Shown one piece after another: positions 1 through 5,400 of a stretch of 5,436 bases of DNA. The DNA is taken from positions 1 through 5,436 of the forward strand of contig JAJNBR010000215.1 of assembly GCA_021156265.1 (NCBI GenBank), given 5' to 3'. The notes beneath the pieces are model-generated. The model made no database searches and had not been told where the DNA came from. It worked only from the letters and a program-made list of their open reading frames with translations. The stretch comes from Flavipsychrobacter sp. (GTDB taxonomy: Bacteria > Bacteroidota > Bacteroidia > Chitinophagales > Chitinophagaceae). Positions within the stretch are counted from its first letter, which is position 1; every line of letters starts with the position of its first letter. Made by a program: the position numbers and the translations under genes.

Positions 1-126
1 TATTGCAAAAAACGTGCTCAGCGACCAGGTTGAGAAATTATGTCAAACATGTGACTTAGCAACAAAAAGAACCTTCTGTTTTTTAGTGTCCCCATTTTGC
101 TAATAGTGATGAACAAGGGCAAGAGC

Positions 127-141
127 GGTGCAACCCGCACC
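127..141. other. Small GC-rich hairpin in the leading noncoding region
   Basis: GGTGC (127-131) and GCACC (137-141) are inverted around the 5-nt loop AACCC. This is the only GC-rich structured element in the gene-free stretch 1-220. There is no T-run directly after it on the plus strand, and no tRNA-like T-arm or other recognised RNA motif around it. It could belong to a 5' leader of the following small gene, to the end of a transcript entering from the left, or be chance. The rest of 1-220 is A/T-rich, with stops in all three forward frames by position 103 and no reverse-strand ORF of useful length. The only open stretch is frame 2 (33 codons from the left edge, stop at 101-103), which I cannot recognise. 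Confidence 0.25.
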
Positions 142-208
142 CCTCGAAACCCTTAAATGGAAAAAAATAAAACAACTGCGATTTACGAGTAAAACTGTTT
201 CTTTCCGC

Positions 209-216
209 TAATTTTA
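209..216 (+). promoter_or_regulatory. Possible -7 box for the small lipoprotein gene
   Basis: TAATTTTA matches the Bacteroidota -7 consensus TAnnTTTG except for the last base, and ends 4 nt before the ATG at 221. There is no TTG at the expected distance upstream (17-20 nt). If used, it would give an almost leaderless transcript. A chance match in A/T-rich DNA is quite possible. Confidence 0.25.
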
Positions 217-220
217 CGCT

Positions 221-433
221 ATGAATATCAGGATCTTATTAGCCGGTATTGTGATTTCCGGCACAGTCGCGTGCTCCAGTCAACGTGCGGTATCTTCCGG
301 CGAACTATCAAGTCCGACAACCACCACAGGAACACCTCAGAACACCAATGCAGTAAAAAGCACTCCATCGGCCGACGAGAAAAAAACGACCAACCAAGTG
401 GAAGCAGCCAAGCCACGCAGCGCTGTCCGATAG
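221..433 (+). CDS. Small putative lipoprotein, Ser/Thr-rich, unknown function
   Basis: I do not recognise a family. The 70-residue product begins with a short n-region (MNIR), a hydrophobic stretch at about residues 4-17, and a cysteine at residue 18 in the context T-V-A-C-S-S. This resembles a lipobox for signal peptidase II, although position -3 is Thr rather than the preferred Leu/Ile/Val. The rest (19-70) is low-complexity and rich in Ser, Thr, Pro, Asn, Lys and Glu, with no predicted globular core, as in a flexible envelope tether. ATG at 221 is the first in-frame start, and no Shine-Dalgarno is visible, which is usual in Bacteroidota. The gene converges on recR with 3 nt between the stop codons and no clear terminator. 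The signal-like N-terminus argues for a real gene; the short length and biased composition leave doubt. Confidence 0.6.
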   Translation: MNIRILLAGIVISGTVACSSQRAVSSGELSSPTTTTGTPQNTNAVKSTPSADEKKTTNQVEAAKPRSAVR

Positions 434-436
434 CAG

Positions 437-1063
437 CTATTTAGCTATTGTGCTTACATAATTATCAATGGGAAGACGCTTGGCAATAGATTTTGCCAAC
501 GTCATTTCATCAGCATATTCCAGCTCGCCGCCAAAGGCAATGCCTCTTGCAATGGTAGTAATGGATATCGGAAATTGCTGCAACTGCCTTGCTATGTAAT
601 AAACTGTGGTATCACCCTCAATCGTGGGACTCAATGCCATTATGAGTTCTTCCACCTCCATATCCTTCACCCGCTGGCAAAGCTTTACAATATTCAATTG
701 TTCGGGGCCAATACCATCTAACGGTGACAAAATACCCCCCAGCAAATGATAAACTCCATTGTACTGCTGGGTAGCCTCTATCGCAATAACATCACGAATA
801 TTTTCTACTACACAAATTTGCCGCTTGTTTCGTGCCGGATTGGTACAAATGTCGCAGACATCTGAGTCAGAAACGTTATGACAATGCTGGCAGAAACGTA
901 TGCCATGCCGCATACTCGCAATAGCGCCGGTAAACCGGTCGACAGAGCTTTCTTCTGATTTCATCAGGTGCAGCACCATCCGGAGGGCTGTTTTCTTTCC
1001 GATTCCCGGCAAGCGGGAAAACTCATTTACCGCATCTTCTATCAGCTTGGAGGAGAAAACCAT
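437..1063 (-). CDS. recR: Recombination mediator protein RecR
   Basis: RecR works with RecO (and RecF) to load RecA onto SSB-coated single-stranded DNA during gap repair, in the cytoplasm. The 208-residue product has the full family architecture. A helix-hairpin-helix DNA-binding motif lies at about 18-29 (LPGIGKKTALRM). A four-cysteine zinc finger follows (C58, C61, C70, C73). A Toprim domain starts at about 84 (CVVENIRDVIAIE) and includes the HLLGG-LSPLDGIGP segment at 106-120. The C-terminal RecR signature is IARGIAFGGELEYADEMTL at 171-189. Length is close to the usual roughly 200 residues. I chose the ATG at 1063 because it puts the conserved N-terminus at residue 1; the frame stays open to a TTG at 1093 that would add ten non-conserved residues. 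It stands alone here, not beside dnaX/ybaB as in many bacteria. Confidence 0.97.
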   Translation of the reverse strand: MVFSSKLIEDAVNEFSRLPGIGKKTALRMVLHLMKSEESSVDRFTGAIASMRHGIRFCQHCHNVSDSDVCDICTNPARNKRQICVVENIRDVIAIEATQQYNGVYHLLGGILSPLDGIGPEQLNIVKLCQRVKDMEVEELIMALSPTIEGDTTVYYIARQLQQFPISITTIARGIAFGGELEYADEMTLAKSIAKRLPIDNYVSTIAK

Positions 1064-1066
1064 ACG

Positions 1067-1084
1067 CAAAAATACTAAAAGATA
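1067..1084 (-). promoter_or_regulatory. Candidate -7 boxes upstream of recR
   Basis: On the minus strand two overlapping candidates precede recR. TATCTTTT (1084-1077) differs from TAnnTTTG at the last base, and TATTTTTG (1074-1067) is an exact match ending 3 nt before the ATG. For the second, a TTG at 1093-1091 sits 16 nt upstream, slightly short of the usual spacing. The first would give a leader of only a few nucleotides and the second would start at or inside the ATG, so neither is certain. Confidence 0.3.
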
Positions 1085-1120
1085 ACTGTGCAATGAGATG
1101 CATCTGAATGGAATATGGGC

Positions 1121-1153
1121 AAAAAAAAATGAGGCGGATAAACCGCCTCATTT
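1121..1153 (-). terminator. Strong intrinsic terminator of the first T9SS cargo gene
   Basis: An 11-bp perfect inverted repeat, AAATGAGGCGG (1127-1137) and CCGCCTCATTT (1143-1153), encloses a 5-nt loop. Read on the minus strand, the GC-rich stem runs into a tract of nine T (1129-1121), the classic Rho-independent layout. It begins about 20 nt after the stop codon of the gene at 1174-1995 and insulates recR from read-through. On the plus strand only three T follow the stem, so it is oriented for the minus strand. Confidence 0.92.
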
Positions 1154-1173
1154 CGAAACATTAAAATGATAAA

Positions 1174-1995
1174 CTATTTAACGAAGATCTTCTCAACAGT
1201 TGTTTTGTCATCAGTAGCAAGACGTACTGAGTACATGCCCGGAGTGATGTTACCCATTTGCAGAGCTATGTTCTGAGTACCTTTCAGGTCAGTACCAATA
1301 ACTTTGTTGTAAACAACTTTACCGGTTACATCTACGATAGTAACAACAGCTTTGCTGGTATTAGCACCAAAGTTGTACAGGATGTTGATATCGCGAGATA
1401 CAGCAGGGTTAGGATAAACTATCAGGCCGTTACCTTCTACGTCTACGTCTACGTCGTTGATAGCTGTCTGCCAACCATCAATGATCACATTGTGGCAAGT
1501 TGTATCGTTTGAAGGATTAGCTTCAACCGGTGGGTTCATGTTACCAGGAGTTGGGATGATCCAGATGCTATCGCACAGGGTAGTTGCCAGTGCGCTAGAC
1601 ACGTTGTTGAACGCCGGGCCAGGAGTGTGTGCTTTAGGATAGCTAGAAAGAGTAAAGATACCGTACTGCGAATTAGCAGGAATGTAGAATTCGTTATCAG
1701 CAAAGTTGATGAAAGTGCTACCGTTGAGGTAAGTCCTGAACCTGATGGTATCGCTCTTCATAACCGAATCCTTAGCTGCAGTTGCACTGTTCTTAATGAT
1801 GTAGCCAAAGTTGATCTTGTACTGGGCGTCACCATCAAATAAGATGTGAGTACCGTTAGTGATTTCGTTAGACGCCGTAGGCGCTGTAGTTCCTAATTTG
1901 TAAAAATGCCTGATGCTCAGGTCAACGGCCCTTTGCGCAGATGCAGATACAACAGCCGCGATCATAACCATCATCAATAAGTAAATACGCTTCAT
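1174..1995 (-). CDS. Secreted protein with C-terminal T9SS type A sorting domain
   Basis: A 273-residue exported protein. A Sec signal peptide occupies residues 1-20 (MKR, hydrophobic core, A-S-A before Gln21). The mature middle part (21-about 175) is beta-rich and Thr/Asn-rich with no catalytic motif I recognise; Cys141 and Cys167 bracket an N-P-P-V-E-A-N-P-S-N-D segment and may form a disulfide. The C-terminal sorting domain (about 191-273) has VYPNPA (193-198), the D-V-T-G-K-V-V turn (222-228), P-G-M-Y-S-V-R-L (252-259) and the terminal E-K-I-F-V-K. In Bacteroidota such domains direct passage through the type IX secretion system and are usually cleaved on surface attachment. The protein is a paralogue of the next gene (2155-2946). 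An Asp-Val repeat (181-186) links the two regions. It is monocistronic: own promoter at 2031-2059 and own terminator. Confidence 0.93.
   Translation of the reverse strand: MKRIYLLMMVMIAAVVSASAQRAVDLSIRHFYKLGTTAPTASNEITNGTHILFDGDAQYKINFGYIIKNSATAAKDSVMKSDTIRFRTYLNGSTFINFADNEFYIPANSQYGIFTLSSYPKAHTPGPAFNNVSSALATTLCDSIWIIPTPGNMNPPVEANPSNDTTCHNVIIDGWQTAINDVDVDVEGNGLIVYPNPAVSRDINILYNFGANTSKAVVTIVDVTGKVVYNKVIGTDLKGTQNIALQMGNITPGMYSVRLATDDKTTVEKIFVK
1436..1455. repeat. Hexanucleotide tandem repeat TCTACG, about 3.3 copies
   Basis: Three full copies of TCTACG (1436-1441, 1442-1447, 1448-1453) plus two bases. On the coding minus strand this reads GAC-GTA repeated and encodes the Asp-Val-Asp-Val-Asp-Val linker just before the T9SS sorting domain. 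The unit keeps the reading frame, so copy-number change would alter linker length by two residues per unit. Confidence 0.85.
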
Positions 1996-2030
1996 GTGTT
2001 TATGTTTTTTTTGTGAATAATTGTTGAGGC

Positions 2031-2059
2031 TAAAGATAGAAAAGTTTTGATAAAAACAA
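2031..2059 (-). promoter_or_regulatory. Bacteroidota-type promoter of the first T9SS cargo gene
   Basis: On the minus strand TTG (2059-2057) is followed after exactly 18 nt by TATCTTTA (2038-2031). These match the -33 TTG and -7 TAnnTTTG elements known for the primary sigma factor of Bacteroidota, with A for G at the last -7 base. Transcription would start near 2025 and give a leader of about 30 nt, A-rich and without a Shine-Dalgarno, before the ATG at 1995. The same box and spacing recur at 5401-5429. Confidence 0.75.
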
Positions 2060-2154
2060 AAAATGTCTAGTTTTTTTTAAATCAATATGGCAATGGAATG
2101 ACATACACCAGCCTGCTTTTAACCGGTAGCTAAAAATGTCAATACCGAGCTGTA

Positions 2155-2946
2155 TTATTGAATATAGAACTTTTCGCTAAGATTGCCCTCCGTTGTTTCC
2201 AAACGCAATAAATATAAGCCTGATTTTAAGCCTGTTATATCTATCGCAACTATCCCGGTAGCTCGGTCAGGATCAGTTGTAGCCCGCCAATAAGAGATAG
2301 CGCCCATGGAGTTGACAACCGCGATAGAAGTTACTATTCTCATATCCTTATATCTCAAGTTAAGCCGGCCGTTTGTGGGGTTAGGATACAACATAACGCC
2401 GTTACCTGAGATCGCTTCTTTAATTTGAGTTTTCCAATAGGTAACAAACACCGTATTACAAACAGTGTCATCCGATGGGTCTGCTTCTACGGCTGGATTT
2501 GCCAGGTCGCCGGAAATAAAATAAACGCTGTCGCACCAGTGGGTAATTACGCTGTCCTGTGAAGCGGTTAATCCTGCAGGCAAAGGCAATGTGACCGGAT
2601 TCACCGCTGGAGTAATAAAAACCGTATCCTGCTGCTTCATGCCATTGGGAAACTGGGCCTGCCCCCAAGCCACCTCATAGGTATTCCAGTTTGTTTTGAT
2701 CTTTACAGTATCAGAAACAGCAATAGTATCGCTGGCCGTGGCTCCGTTGTTAACTACACGCCACTGAAAAAAATAGGTACCCACATTGCCGTCGACAACT
2801 ATTGCGTCATTGTCCTTAATGAAGGTAAGGGTGCCTTCGGTTTTTCCCCAATAATGCGCCAGGCTCAAATTAGGCTGCCTTTGACCGAATGCAAAGGCGG
2901 CCGGGATGGCTACTACCGTTATAAATGCAAGGGTTCGGGCTATCAT
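2155..2946 (-). CDS. Secreted protein with C-terminal T9SS type A sorting domain (paralogue)
   Basis: A 263-residue exported protein. The signal peptide spans about residues 1-21 (MIAR, hydrophobic core, A-F-A-F-G before Q-R-Q). The body resembles the neighbouring cargo protein: N-G-A-T-A-S-D-T then V-S-D-T-V-K-I-K-T matches its N-S-A-T-A-A-K-D-S then K-S-D-T-I-R-F-R-T, and the segment Cys138-Asp-Ser ... P-A-V-E-A-D-P-S-D-D-T-V-Cys163 matches its Cys pair. The sorting domain begins at G-N-G-V-M-L-Y-P-N-P (181-190) and ends E-K-F-Y-I-Q. No enzymatic motif is seen. I prefer the ATG at 2946: the earlier in-frame ATG at 2958 lies about 4 nt from a -7 box, roughly where transcription would begin, and would add only M-I-N-T. 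The gene lies 29 nt downstream of the MazG-like gene, so read-through from it is also possible. Confidence 0.92.
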   Translation of the reverse strand: MIARTLAFITVVAIPAAFAFGQRQPNLSLAHYWGKTEGTLTFIKDNDAIVVDGNVGTYFFQWRVVNNGATASDTIAVSDTVKIKTNWNTYEVAWGQAQFPNGMKQQDTVFITPAVNPVTLPLPAGLTASQDSVITHWCDSVYFISGDLANPAVEADPSDDTVCNTVFVTYWKTQIKEAISGNGVMLYPNPTNGRLNLRYKDMRIVTSIAVVNSMGAISYWRATTDPDRATGIVAIDITGLKSGLYLLRLETTEGNLSEKFYIQ

Positions 2947-2962
2947 CGTATTGATCATCGGA

Positions 2963-2970
2963 TAAAGATA
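2963..2970 (-). promoter_or_regulatory. TATCTTTA -7 box upstream of the second T9SS cargo gene
   Basis: TATCTTTA on the minus strand (2970-2963) is identical to the boxes at 2038-2031 and 5408-5401 and lies in the 29-nt gap after the MazG-like gene. The position 18 nt upstream reads TAA, not TTG, so the -33 element is missing or degenerate, and this promoter is less certain than the other two. Confidence 0.45.
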
Positions 2971-2975
2971 AGCAA

Positions 2976-3317
2976 CTAACTAGATGGATTAAGTTTGTCA
3001 TTAGAACGATGACGTTCTGCATCCCGCTTTGTTTTCTTCTCGAAATTTTTTTCTAAAGCTGTTGTCAGGTCGACGCCGGTTTGATTGGCAAGGCAAAGCA
3101 GCACCCATAACACGTCAGCCATCTCGTCTTCCAGCTGACTATCTTTATCAGTTTCCTTAAAAGACTGCTCACCGTACTTTCTGACAATTATCCGCGCCAG
3201 CTCGCCTGTCTCCTCCATGAGAATACCCAGGTTAGTCAACTCCGTGAAATATCTCACGCCCGTGGTTTTTATCCATTCGTCCACCTTCTGCTGGGCCGTC
3301 TTTATTGTTAATTCCAT
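2976..3317 (-). CDS. MazG-like nucleotide pyrophosphohydrolase
   Basis: A small all-alpha NTP pyrophosphatase of the MazG superfamily. Known members hydrolyse (d)NTPs to the monophosphate plus pyrophosphate in the cytoplasm and clear non-canonical or excess nucleotides; the exact substrate here cannot be read from the sequence. The 113-residue product is a single-domain form. The metal-binding signature ExxE...ExxD is visible as E36-T-G-E39 (within LMEETGELARII) and E65-M-A-D68 (within LEDEMADVLW), 25 residues apart, inside the family's range. The C-terminal tail after about residue 90 is highly charged (K/R/E/D). I chose the ATG at 3317; the frame extends to a TTG at 3386, but those 23 residues (SPEPDKTHDLQ...) are not family-like. 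It is divergent from the MoxR gene; no convincing promoter was found in the spacer. Confidence 0.9.
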   Translation of the reverse strand: MELTIKTAQQKVDEWIKTTGVRYFTELTNLGILMEETGELARIIVRKYGEQSFKETDKDSQLEDEMADVLWVLLCLANQTGVDLTTALEKNFEKKTKRDAERHRSNDKLNPSS

Positions 3318-3470
3318 TGTAAATTTTGTTTTGATAATAAGCGCCAGCGGCTGTAAATCATGCGTTTTGTCCGGTTCTGGTGACAATCATTATTAACAAC
3401 AAGCAGCAGGCATTTGTTTGTTTATCCAAAATAATAGAACTTCCCTGATTAAAGCTAACACGGCTAAAAA

Positions 3471-4451
3471 TTGTCAGAGAACATCATGCAAGCATACGGA
3501 ACAGATATAGACGCGGCTAACGCGCTCAAAAACAAGTTTGCCGAGATAAAAAAGGCGATCGGACAAGTGATAGTGGGTCAAGAGGAGGTAGTAGACAGGC
3601 TAATTATATCGATACTGTGCAACGGCCACAGTTTGCTGGTGGGCGTGCCGGGCCTTGCCAAGACATTGCTGGTAAAAACAGTTGCCGATGTGCTGGACCT
3701 GTCGTTCAAGCGCATTCAATTTACACCGGACCTAATGCCCAGCGATATTGTAGGGGCAGAGATACTGGACGAAGCGAGGCATTTCCGGTTTATCAAAGGT
3801 CCTGTATTTGCCAACATCATCCTTGCCGATGAGATAAACCGTACACCACCAAAAACTCAGGCAGCGTTGCTGGAGGCTATGCAGGAACGCAATATTACCT
3901 CTGGTGGCACCTTATATAAGCTTCCTGCGCCATTCTTCGTATTGGCGACGCAAAACCCCATTGAGCAGGAAGGCACTTATCCACTTCCGGAAGCACAACT
4001 GGATCGTTTTATGTTCCAGATATGGCTGGACTATCCCAGCTTTGCCGATGAGGTGAACATCGTGCGCACTACAACCGGTGCCTCGCATGTGGAGCTATCC
4101 AAAGTACTGGATGCAGAAGGCATACTTTATTTCCAGGAGCTAATACGCCGGGTACCTGTGCCGGATAACGTTCTCGAGTACGCTGTAGGGCTTGTGCAGA
4201 AAACCAGGCCAAACAACGATACAGCCCCTGCAGTAGCCAAACAGTATATTGCCTATGGAGCCGGCCCGAGGGCATCGCAATACCTGATATTGGGTGCTAA
4301 ATGCCATGCTCTGCTGCAGGGAAAATACTCTCCGGATATTGAAGATGTGCAGGCAATGGCTATGTCTGTGCTCAGACACCGTGTAGTGCGCAACTACAAG
4401 GCCGAAGCTGAGGGGATCACCCAGGAATCGCTGATCAAACAACTGCTATAA
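3471..4451 (+). CDS. MoxR-family AAA+ ATPase
   Basis: A cytoplasmic AAA+ ATPase of the MoxR group (AAA_3), chaperone-like machines thought to activate or mature partner proteins, often with VWA/DUF58 (Bat) proteins. In the 326-residue product: Walker A G-V-P-G-L-A-K-T (58-65); the family-typical F-T-P-D-L-M-P-S-D-I-V-G (84-95); Walker B I-I-L-A-D-E-I-N-R (116-124); sensor 1 A-T-Q-N-P (159-163) followed by EQEGTYPLPEAQLDRF (165-180); sensor 2 G-P-R-A-S (265-269); and the C-terminal lid ending H-R-V-V-R-N-Y-K-A-E-A-E-G. All ATPase residues look intact and length is normal. The start is uncertain: TTG at 3471 follows an A-run (CTAAAAA) and gives the plausible MSEN N-terminus, while ATG at 3486 would remove five residues. 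The DUF1569 gene follows after one nucleotide; no DUF58/Bat gene is adjacent. Confidence 0.96.
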   Translation: MSENIMQAYGTDIDAANALKNKFAEIKKAIGQVIVGQEEVVDRLIISILCNGHSLLVGVPGLAKTLLVKTVADVLDLSFKRIQFTPDLMPSDIVGAEILDEARHFRFIKGPVFANIILADEINRTPPKTQAALLEAMQERNITSGGTLYKLPAPFFVLATQNPIEQEGTYPLPEAQLDRFMFQIWLDYPSFADEVNIVRTTTGASHVELSKVLDAEGILYFQELIRRVPVPDNVLEYAVGLVQKTRPNNDTAPAVAKQYIAYGAGPRASQYLILGAKCHALLQGKYSPDIEDVQAMAMSVLRHRVVRNYKAEAEGITQESLIKQLL

Positions 4452-4452
4452 A

Positions 4453-4923
4453 ATGGAAAACCTGAGTGCGAAAGCTTATTTCCTGAGAAATGAGTTTATC
4501 GACAAACTGAGACAGATCGACCCTGTTGCAAAACCACTATGGGGCAAGATGGATCTGCACCAGATGATAGAACACATGAGCTATTCGCTTCGGCAAGCCA
4601 ACGGCAAAGACCTGTATACTTGTGTGACCCCGGAAGAGAACATTCCCCGGATGCAGGCATTTCTGATGAGTGAAAAACCCTTCAAGGAAAACACTCCTAA
4701 CCAACTCCTACCCGATACTCCGGAACCACCCACGCGCGCTGACATAAGCGAAGCTTTTGCGGAGCTGAAAGAGGAACTAGCCGATTTTTTTACCGTGTTC
4801 GAAAAGGAACCCGACCGCACGATCACCAACCCATTCTTTGGAGATCTGTCTTATGACATGTGGGTCCAATTGCTTCATAAACATGCCTGGCATCACTTGC
4901 GTCAGTTTGGCATAAACGAATAA
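4453..4923 (+). CDS. DUF1569/DinB-superfamily protein
   Basis: A 156-residue protein resembling the DUF1569 branch of the DinB/YfiT-like four-helix-bundle superfamily. Some superfamily members are metal-dependent (for example thiol transferases); the role of this branch is not established. Visible hallmarks are W-G-K-M-D-L-H-Q-M-I-E-H-M (30-42) in the second helix and H-K-H-A-W-H-H-L-R-Q-F-G (142-153) near the end. His41 with His144 and His148 (HxxxH) are the likely metal ligands by analogy. A Pro-rich segment at about 80-93 separates the helix pairs. There is no signal peptide, so it is cytoplasmic. ATG at 4453 begins one nucleotide after the MoxR stop, so the two are almost surely cotranscribed and probably translationally coupled. 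The stop codon lies inside the terminator stem at 4918-4946. Confidence 0.85.
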   Translation: MENLSAKAYFLRNEFIDKLRQIDPVAKPLWGKMDLHQMIEHMSYSLRQANGKDLYTCVTPEENIPRMQAFLMSEKPFKENTPNQLLPDTPEPPTRADISEAFAELKEELADFFTVFEKEPDRTITNPFFGDLSYDMWVQLLHKHAWHHLRQFGINE

Positions 4924-4946
4924 AGCCACCGACGGTGGCTTTATTC
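4918..4946. terminator. Bidirectional intrinsic terminator between convergent genes
   Basis: A perfect 13-bp inverted repeat, 4918-4930 with 4934-4946, has a 3-nt loop (GAC) and a core of GCCACC/GGTGGC. Each arm ends in an A/T-rich part, so each strand reads the stem into TTTATT. It serves the MoxR-DUF1569 unit on the plus strand and, 22 nt after its stop codon, the lipoprotein gene on the minus strand. The left arm includes the final codon and stop codon of the DUF1569 gene. Confidence 0.85.
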
Positions 4947-4968
4947 CTATAAACTTCTATGTTGGATA

Positions 4969-5385
4969 CTAGTGGTTAGAGCCATCAGTTTCAGTAACGG
5001 AAACTACAGTATTGTAAGTGCGAACGCTTGAGTCAACGACCGAGAACGATGCTGTTCCTGCTACAATGAAACCCTTATCAAATCCATGAACATTTAGAAA
5101 ATAATTGCCCCATTTCAGGCTATCAAATTTTGCTGTCATGCTTCCATCCTTCGGAAGATACACCGTATCATCGTAACCATCAAGAACTGGCCCTGTGAGC
5201 ACGCCATACTTGATATAGACTGTACCCGAATCAATATCCTTTCCGTGATGTTTCGGCGTTACTTCCAGGATAGCTTTACCCCCTTTGCCACCTTTGGGTG
5301 GTAATACCGGCTCGGCGATACCGTTATCACGAGTGCAACTAGCAATAAATAGACCGGCTAACAAAAGCCCTGCTGCAAATTTCAT
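4969..5385 (-). CDS. Putative lipoprotein, unknown function
   Basis: A 138-residue exported protein of no family I can name. The N-terminus is a good lipoprotein signal: MKF, hydrophobic residues 4-15, then lipobox I-A-S-C with Cys17 as the acylated residue, followed by T-R-D-N. A flexible linker comes next (P-P-K-G-G-K-G-G-K, 29-37), then a region of alternating hydrophobic residues typical of a small beta-sandwich: A-I-L-E-V-T-P-K-H-H (38-47), G-T-V-Y-I-K-Y (54-60), W-G-N-Y-F-L-N-V-H (92-100), ending in Thr/Ser/Val strands. It is probably anchored in the envelope. I prefer the ATG at 5385; an in-frame ATG at 5394 would add M-R-T but lies 6 nt from the -7 box, about where transcription should start. 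It converges with the DUF1569 gene and has its own promoter. Confidence 0.85.
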   Translation of the reverse strand: MKFAAGLLLAGLFIASCTRDNGIAEPVLPPKGGKGGKAILEVTPKHHGKDIDSGTVYIKYGVLTGPVLDGYDDTVYLPKDGSMTAKFDSLKWGNYFLNVHGFDKGFIVAGTASFSVVDSSVRTYNTVVSVTETDGSNH

Positions 5386-5400
5386 TGTACGCATAATGCT

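Noticed and set aside
2..103. Open frame entering from the left edge (33 codons)
   Set aside because: There is no start in view and the Cys-containing peptide is not recognisable; such a length is expected by chance.
120..160. Possible tRNA or tmRNA 3' end around the C-rich patch
   Set aside because: There is no T-arm with GTTCRA loop, no acceptor pairing and no CCA end on either strand.
1064..1093. Longer recR start at the TTG at 1093
   Set aside because: The ten extra residues are not part of the conserved RecR N-terminus, and a normal ATG follows at 1063.
1258..1842. Several forward ORFs of 60-84 codons opposite the first T9SS gene
   Set aside because: They overlap a clear coding sequence with signal peptide and sorting domain, and their translations have no family-like features.
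2117..2135. Imperfect palindrome TTTTA...TAAAA around ACCGGT, considered as terminator of the second T9SS gene
   Set aside because: The inner stem needs two wobble pairs and no T-tract follows on the minus strand, so it does not support a terminator call.
3318..3386. Longer start of the MazG-like gene at the TTG at 3386
   Set aside because: The 23 extra residues do not resemble the family, and the ATG at 3317 gives the usual single-domain length.
3318..3470. Promoters in the divergent spacer, including TTATTTTG on the minus strand and TTG-rich DNA near 3411-3420 on the plus strand
   Set aside because: The -7 candidates lack the TA at the start or have no TTG at 17-20 nt, so no convincing pair was found for either gene.
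4140..4442. A 100-codon reverse-strand ORF inside the MoxR gene
   Set aside because: It lies wholly antisense to a well-conserved ATPase region and has Cys/His/Arg-rich content with no recognisable motif, as expected for a shadow frame.
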